From: CAVPLU01 sp964601325
GTDB taxonomy: Archaea > Thermoproteota > Bathyarchaeia > 40CM-2-53-6
DNA length: 64,000 nucleotides
Direction: 5' to 3'
Assembly (NCBI GenBank): GCA_964601325.1
Contig: CAZRNA010000002.1
Location: 1 to 64,000, forward strand
The position numbers were made by a program, and so were the translations under genes. The first letter of the stretch is position 1; each line of letters opens with the position of its first letter. Below are positions 59,987 through 64,000 of the stretch, one piece after another. The notes below the pieces were generated by a model, which saw nothing but the letters and a program-made list of their open reading frames with translations, searched no databases and was not told the origin of the DNA.

Positions 59987-62455
59987 CTACAATCCAAGCT
60001 TTCTGAACACGTAGTACTTCGGAAAATCCAAACTAAATGTGAGTGCTCCTGAGAATACCAGGATGAATAAGACCTCGTACGCCGTAAGCGGCGGCACAAT
60101 GATACCATACACGCCTAAGAGCGCAAACCCGAGTACTGTGGCCACGGTCGCTACAAGCAATTCCCTGCCAGGTCGTGAGGACCAGCAGCGTCTTCTCTCC
60201 CGGGCGATGTACGGCCTAAATTGACTTGTGAATACGAGCATCAACATTACGAAGCTCTGAAGTCCTCCCCCTTTCAGTCCGAAGTATTCTATGCCGATCC
60301 AAACCGCAAACGTGCCTCCCGCAACCAGTAGGAGGCCTATTACAAGGGACGCCAAGGTAATGTTCTTCACATTCCAAAGGTTCGGGCTACTCGTGTACTT
60401 CACGTTGTCAGTTGCGAGCGACATTGTAACGAAGTCGTTTGCAAATACTACCAGAACCATGCCCAAGACAGAAACCAAGGCACTTTGCAACCAGAAATAG
60501 CCCAGCACGAGCAAGCCCACAAACTGTACGACCTTCGTGACCTTGTTTATCACCCACGTAAGCATTCGTTGGTAGATCTGCCTGCTTGTCTTTATCGCTT
60601 CGATTATCTGGTGCGTGCCTGGTTCGGTCAGGACTATGCTCGCAGAGGCTTTTGCTACGTCTGTTGAGTCGCTTACCGCTATGCCGACTTCTGCCTGCTT
60701 CAGGGCCGGTGCATCGTTCACCCCGTCTCCTGTCATTCCAACTATGTGCCCTCGCGATTGCAGAAGCTTGACGATTCTGTACTTGTCTTCTGGGTATATC
60801 TCAGCAAACCCATCATTCTCATTGAGGATCCTTACTTGATCTGTTTCGCTCAGGGCAGAAAGATTCGTCATTCGGTACATCTTGTCGCCAATTGATACTT
60901 GGTGAGCTATCTCCTTAGCAACAGCGATATTGTCGCCTGTGAGCATCTTAGGCTTCACACCCAGCGTCTTCAACTCTAGTATCATAGTCTTCGAGTCTGG
61001 TCTAGGCGGATCAGCCAACGGTAACAAACCCACAAGCCGAAAGTTGTCTAGGGCCTCGCTTTCTGATGTGGCGACTGCTATTGTTCTGTATCCCTTCATA
61101 GACAGCGCCTCTACGGTCTCGTTTGCTTGAGTTCGAGTTTCTTCGCTCATCGGGCGGCAGAATGAGATTATGACCTGGGGTGCGCCTTTCGTGACTTTGA
61201 AGCGCTCTCCTCTCCCGTCGATTGTTGCTTCTGATCTTTTGGTTGCGGGCTCGAAAGGAGTGAACGAAACCTGCCTGTAGGCACTCGAATCTATCCCGGC
61301 GGCTCTCGCATATTCGATTATTGTGAGGTCTATCACATCTTTGGTTTCCTCTCTAGACGCCAAGCTTGCCAAGAGAGCCACGTCATTTTTCCCGAATCCT
61401 TGGAACGATATCGGGTCACTGACGGACAGCTTGTTCTGTGTGATAGTACCTGTCTTGTCTAGGCAGAGTAGATCCATCGATGCTGCGTCTTCAATGGAAT
61501 CGAGTCTGGTTACAAGCGCTCCCTTCCTGGCGAGTTCCATTGCTCCTACGGACAGAACCACAGCGAAAACGGCAGGCAGCGCGACTGGGACTGCGCCCAA
61601 AAGAAAAGTCAACGCAAGGTCTAGCATTGACAAGATGTCCGCGTGCACTAGCGTCGCGTCGGCCACAACGATGATCAGCGCCGCCAAGCTCATGTACATG
61701 CTGTACTTGACGACGGCCATCATTATTTGCTCTTGATGCGAGACTGGTTTAGCCATCCTGACCAGTTCAGCCGTCTTGCCAAAGTATGTGTTCGCTCCTG
61801 TGTTGACCACGATGCACTTGGCTTCTCCGCGCTTTACCACAGAGCTTGAGTAGACAATTCCTGACTCACGGACGGTTACCGGAAGAGATTCGCCTGTGAG
61901 GGCTGACTGATCGACAGTAACTTCCCCGTCACCCAGAAGCTTAGCATCCGCTGGTGCCAAATCACCGAGCCCAATACCGATCATGTCCCCTGGTACCAGC
62001 TCTCTGGCGTCTCGCACGACCCATTGGCCGTCTCGTAGAACCCTTGCCTTGACCGCTAGTCTCTTCTTCAGAAGGCCTAAGGCTTTCCGCGAACTGCGCG
62101 TATGCAGGAACCCTATGGTGGCATTGATGGTAAGCAGTGCGAAGACTATCACTAGTTCTAGATAGTGGCCTAGAATGTAGGAAAGCGCCATTGCTGATTC
62201 CAAAAGCCATGGCATGGGACCCCAGTAATGCGACAAGAAGTCGAGGGCAGGATTCTTCTGCTTCTCCACAACCTGATTGCGTCCGAATCTGTCAATGCGC
62301 TCCTGGGCTTCAGTTTCCGTAAGGCCGTTCGGAGAGGTCTCCAGTAGCCTAATCGTTTCTTCGACTGAGATTTTCCTGTATTCATTTGTGCTTCTAGGGT
62401 TCACGAGCAGCACAACCTCCTGACTGAATCCGGTTCGAGAGAGGCCCGGCTCCAC
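59987..62455 (-). CDS. P-type proton ATPase (P3A, plasma-membrane type)
   Basis: An 822-residue pump with ten spans and P3A motifs: LTGESLPVT, GAVPVALPAVF in the ion path, CLDKTGTITQNKLSV with the phospho-Asp, KGAPQVII and MTGDGVNDAPALKQAEVGIAV. The Ala-Val-Pro-Val-Ala-Leu-Pro stretch replaces the PVGMP seen in many yeast enzymes. The protein exports protons with ATP. The true start may lie at one of the GTG or TTG codons up to about residue 20, since SVEETIRLLETSPNGLTETE begins the conserved N-terminal domain. Loss of a long C-terminal regulatory tail suggests constitutive activity. Confidence 0.9.
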   Translation of the reverse strand: MEPGLSRTGFSQEVVLLVNPRSTNEYRKISVEETIRLLETSPNGLTETEAQERIDRFGRNQVVEKQKNPALDFLSHYWGPMPWLLESAMALSYILGHYLELVIVFALLTINATIGFLHTRSSRKALGLLKKRLAVKARVLRDGQWVVRDARELVPGDMIGIGLGDLAPADAKLLGDGEVTVDQSALTGESLPVTVRESGIVYSSSVVKRGEAKCIVVNTGANTYFGKTAELVRMAKPVSHQEQIMMAVVKYSMYMSLAALIIVVADATLVHADILSMLDLALTFLLGAVPVALPAVFAVVLSVGAMELARKGALVTRLDSIEDAASMDLLCLDKTGTITQNKLSVSDPISFQGFGKNDVALLASLASREETKDVIDLTIIEYARAAGIDSSAYRQVSFTPFEPATKRSEATIDGRGERFKVTKGAPQVIISFCRPMSEETRTQANETVEALSMKGYRTIAVATSESEALDNFRLVGLLPLADPPRPDSKTMILELKTLGVKPKMLTGDNIAVAKEIAHQVSIGDKMYRMTNLSALSETDQVRILNENDGFAEIYPEDKYRIVKLLQSRGHIVGMTGDGVNDAPALKQAEVGIAVSDSTDVAKASASIVLTEPGTHQIIEAIKTSRQIYQRMLTWVINKVTKVVQFVGLLVLGYFWLQSALVSVLGMVLVVFANDFVTMSLATDNVKYTSSPNLWNVKNITLASLVIGLLLVAGGTFAVWIGIEYFGLKGGGLQSFVMLMLVFTSQFRPYIARERRRCWSSRPGRELLVATVATVLGFALLGVYGIIVPPLTAYEVLFILVFSGALTFSLDFPKYYVFRKLGL

Positions 62456-62648
62456 AGGTTCCTTCCTAGTCCGAGTCTATCAATCATCCAGCGGGCTTCA
62501 GTATCTTCTTTGCGTATGTCAAGACGTCGGCTGGATGCGACCATGCATGACGGAGCGCCTCGTGGAATTCGGCCAATTCTAAAGCTCTTTTCAGTTTCAT
62601 TTCCCACCTTAGCGCGCACAATGAGTAAGCAAGCATAGTGGAGTCGGC

Positions 62649-62795
62649 CTATCCTTGCATTCCCCTGTTCATTCTGGACTTGCCTAGACGTTTTATCAGC
62701 AACGAGTTGTTCTCCATCAGGTCTGTCGCTGTTATGATGCCAACGAGCTCAGTCCCAGGAACTATTGGAATCCGCCTGATCCTGTGCGTAGCCAC
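62649..62795 (-). pseudogene. CBS-domain remnant
   Basis: Codons from GTG 62793-62795 read THRIRRIPIVPGTELVGIIT and ATDLMENN, the second half of a CBS domain, then stop at 62649. In the adjoining upstream frame, MPKHVKNRDAHV may be the front part, but it needs a two-base shift. It ends alone with no other CBS half, so it is judged a decayed fragment. Confidence 0.5.
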
Positions 62796-62838
62796 TTAAC
62801 ATGAGCATCTCTGTTCTTGACGTGTTTGGGCATGAATC

Positions 62839-64000
62839 TCAGTCGCCCACAATCTCAGGTGCTGTGCGGGCGCCCTCTGGTGCGGCTTGGTCGACGAAGG
62901 TTCTCAACATCTGAACGAACCTCTGAACATCCGCTTCATTGCTTGCGATTCCAAGGGAAGCACGAATGGCTCCTACCGGCTTGTCATCCATACACGCAGA
63001 GAACTGCTGCAGCGAAAACTCTTCCGGAGACAGCAGGTCGAAGCATCTGTACGCCTGTACCGCAGCATAACCAAAGGCAAACTCAGACGCCCCCGGGTTG
63101 CAGAAGCAACCGGTCCGGATTGAAATGTTCTCTTCAATCGCTTTCTTCTCCACTAGCCTGTAGTCAATCACACTTCCGTGGATGTCAAGCAGATTGAATG
63201 CAATTGCCCCGCCGCGATTCTGAATCGACCGCGGTCCATAAATCCTGAGCAAGGGATCACCGTTACTGTGCTTGAGCCCCTGCAGCTCAGTCAGGAGAAG
63301 TTGAGTGAGCTCTGTAACATGCTGGTTAATCGTATTGATTCCAACTCGATCTAGGAAGTCCAGCCCATCAGGTATCGCTGGAATGCTTAGGTAGTTCAGG
63401 GTACCATCCTCAAATGCTCCGCTCGTATTGGTGAGCACATGAACCCTATTCTGAGCCGAAACGAAACGGACCGTTCCACCTGAAAACCATGGTCGCCGCA
63501 GCTTTTGCAAAGCCACTTTCCGTGCAATTAGCGCTCCGACCCCCGTGGGGAAACCAAACATCTTGTAGAACGAGACGCAGACAAAGTCAGGCTTGACAGA
63601 CCGCAAGCTCAGCTTACTCGTAGGCACAAATGCCGCCGCATCAAGCAGCACATCGTAGCCTCTGGAATGAGCCAGTTCAACCCAACTAAGCGGATGCTTA
63701 GCGCCGGAAAAATTGGATTGCGGAGGATAGGCAAACAGGTTATCCTTCGATTCATCAGTCTCGGGCAACAAACGTTCCAGATTGTCTACGCGTAGGTCAG
63801 AATCTAGTGGAACGTATTCGACAGATGCACCCTTGACCTTAGCGAACTCGCGAATCCCATTAACCGAGTTATGATTATCCGCCGTCAGTGAGAAACGCGA
63901 TCCTGACTCGAAAGGAAAGCTCTCTCCCACAATTTTGAGCGCTGCGCTGGAATTCAATACAAACACGACCTGGTACTCGTCTGGGTCGGCGTCAAAGAAC
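62839..64000 (-). CDS. Class V aminotransferase (cysteine desulfurase/MOCOS-like), 5' part off the window
   Basis: The frame is open to the right window edge (codons for FFDADPDEYQVVFVLNSSAAL), so the N-terminus is missing. The PLP lysine lies in CVSFYKMFGFPTGVGALI, and IRTGCFCNPGASE holds a cysteine pair in the position of the sulfur carrier of MOCOS/IscS-type enzymes. QNRGGAIAFNLLDIHG and SLGIASNEADVQRFV mark the small domain. It probably mobilises sulfur from cysteine or sulfurates a cofactor; the exact product is not certain. Confidence 0.8.
   Translation of the reverse strand, partial: FFDADPDEYQVVFVLNSSAALKIVGESFPFESGSRFSLTADNHNSVNGIREFAKVKGASVEYVPLDSDLRVDNLERLLPETDESKDNLFAYPPQSNFSGAKHPLSWVELAHSRGYDVLLDAAAFVPTSKLSLRSVKPDFVCVSFYKMFGFPTGVGALIARKVALQKLRRPWFSGGTVRFVSAQNRVHVLTNTSGAFEDGTLNYLSIPAIPDGLDFLDRVGINTINQHVTELTQLLLTELQGLKHSNGDPLLRIYGPRSIQNRGGAIAFNLLDIHGSVIDYRLVEKKAIEENISIRTGCFCNPGASEFAFGYAAVQAYRCFDLLSPEEFSLQQFSACMDDKPVGAIRASLGIASNEADVQRFVQMLRTFVDQAAPEGARTAPEIVGD

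Noticed and set aside
1..64000. CRISPR array or rRNA operon
   Set aside because: No regularly spaced repeats of 24-40 bases with unique spacers and no rRNA-like sequence were seen.

Overview
The window looks like chromosomal DNA of an archaeon of moderate G+C, most likely a TACK-lineage (Bathyarchaeia or Nitrososphaerota-like) mesophile. The evidence is a set of archaeal-type genes: pyruvoyl-dependent arginine decarboxylase, two-subunit ADP-forming acyl-CoA synthetase, TrmB and winged-helix regulators, TrpB2, a Dpo4-like Y-family polymerase, a NitrOD5-like output domain and archaeal IMPase/FBPase. Archaeal TATA-like boxes lie upstream of several genes. The lineage is an inference; no rRNA or tRNA gene was found to settle it.

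Layout. 0-7 kb: a thioredoxin-like protein, a membrane methyltransferase, then the first carbohydrate cassette (GH130 phosphorylase, (alpha/alpha)6 protein, CBS-GT4 fusion), small zinc proteins and arginine decarboxylase. 7-15 kb: small proteins, AlkD, and ion carriers (Kef-like, NhaP, ArsB/NhaD-like). NhaP is flanked by an intact membrane-protein/winged-helix pair and a decayed copy of the same pair. 15-23 kb: ADP-forming acyl-CoA synthetase and the second carbohydrate cassette (GH130, CBS, phosphofructokinase, PMM-like HAD protein, CBS-GT4 fusion). 23-28 kb: a free-standing triple repeat of the CDF cytosolic domain, CLC channel, regulators and a sugar epimerase. 28-34.4 kb: a NitrOD5-like protein, a giant nine-PAS, two-GAF histidine kinase and a receiver-only response regulator. 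35-38 kb: a frameshifted P-type cation ATPase. 38-48 kb: IMPase, an ACT-type regulator, TrpB2, a RAM protein, HNH and zinc proteins, a lysine/saccharopine dehydrogenase, an ABC-2 exporter, an EF-Tu relative with a degenerate G domain and a QueT-like protein. 48-56.7 kb: a RelBE-type toxin-antitoxin pair, an MsrPQ-like pair, nitroreductase, TrmB, Pol IV, HIT protein, ECF S component and methyltransferase. 56.7-58 kb: a TnpB element with recognisable ends. 58-64 kb: SHMT, a 57-nt direct repeat, HMA protein, P-type proton ATPase, a CBS remnant and a class V aminotransferase cut by the window edge.

How it fits together. The most interesting theme is a duplicated sugar-polymer cassette. GT4 glycosyltransferases carry N-terminal CBS pairs, a module that often binds adenine nucleotides. 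They sit with GH130 phosphorylases, a phosphomannomutase-like protein, phosphofructokinase and ADP-forming acyl-CoA synthetase. I infer an energy-gated mannoside storage or phosphorolysis cycle; this is not proven. A second theme is proton and ion homeostasis: two P-type ATPases, CPA1 and CPA2 antiporters, CLC and an ArsB/NhaD carrier.

Three genes (minus strand near 13.36 kb, plus strand near 36.35 kb, minus strand near 49.11 kb) are each broken by one apparent single-base deletion, so sequence error or recent decay should be considered. Two otherwise intact genes (17454 and 38956) have only CTG as a plausible start.
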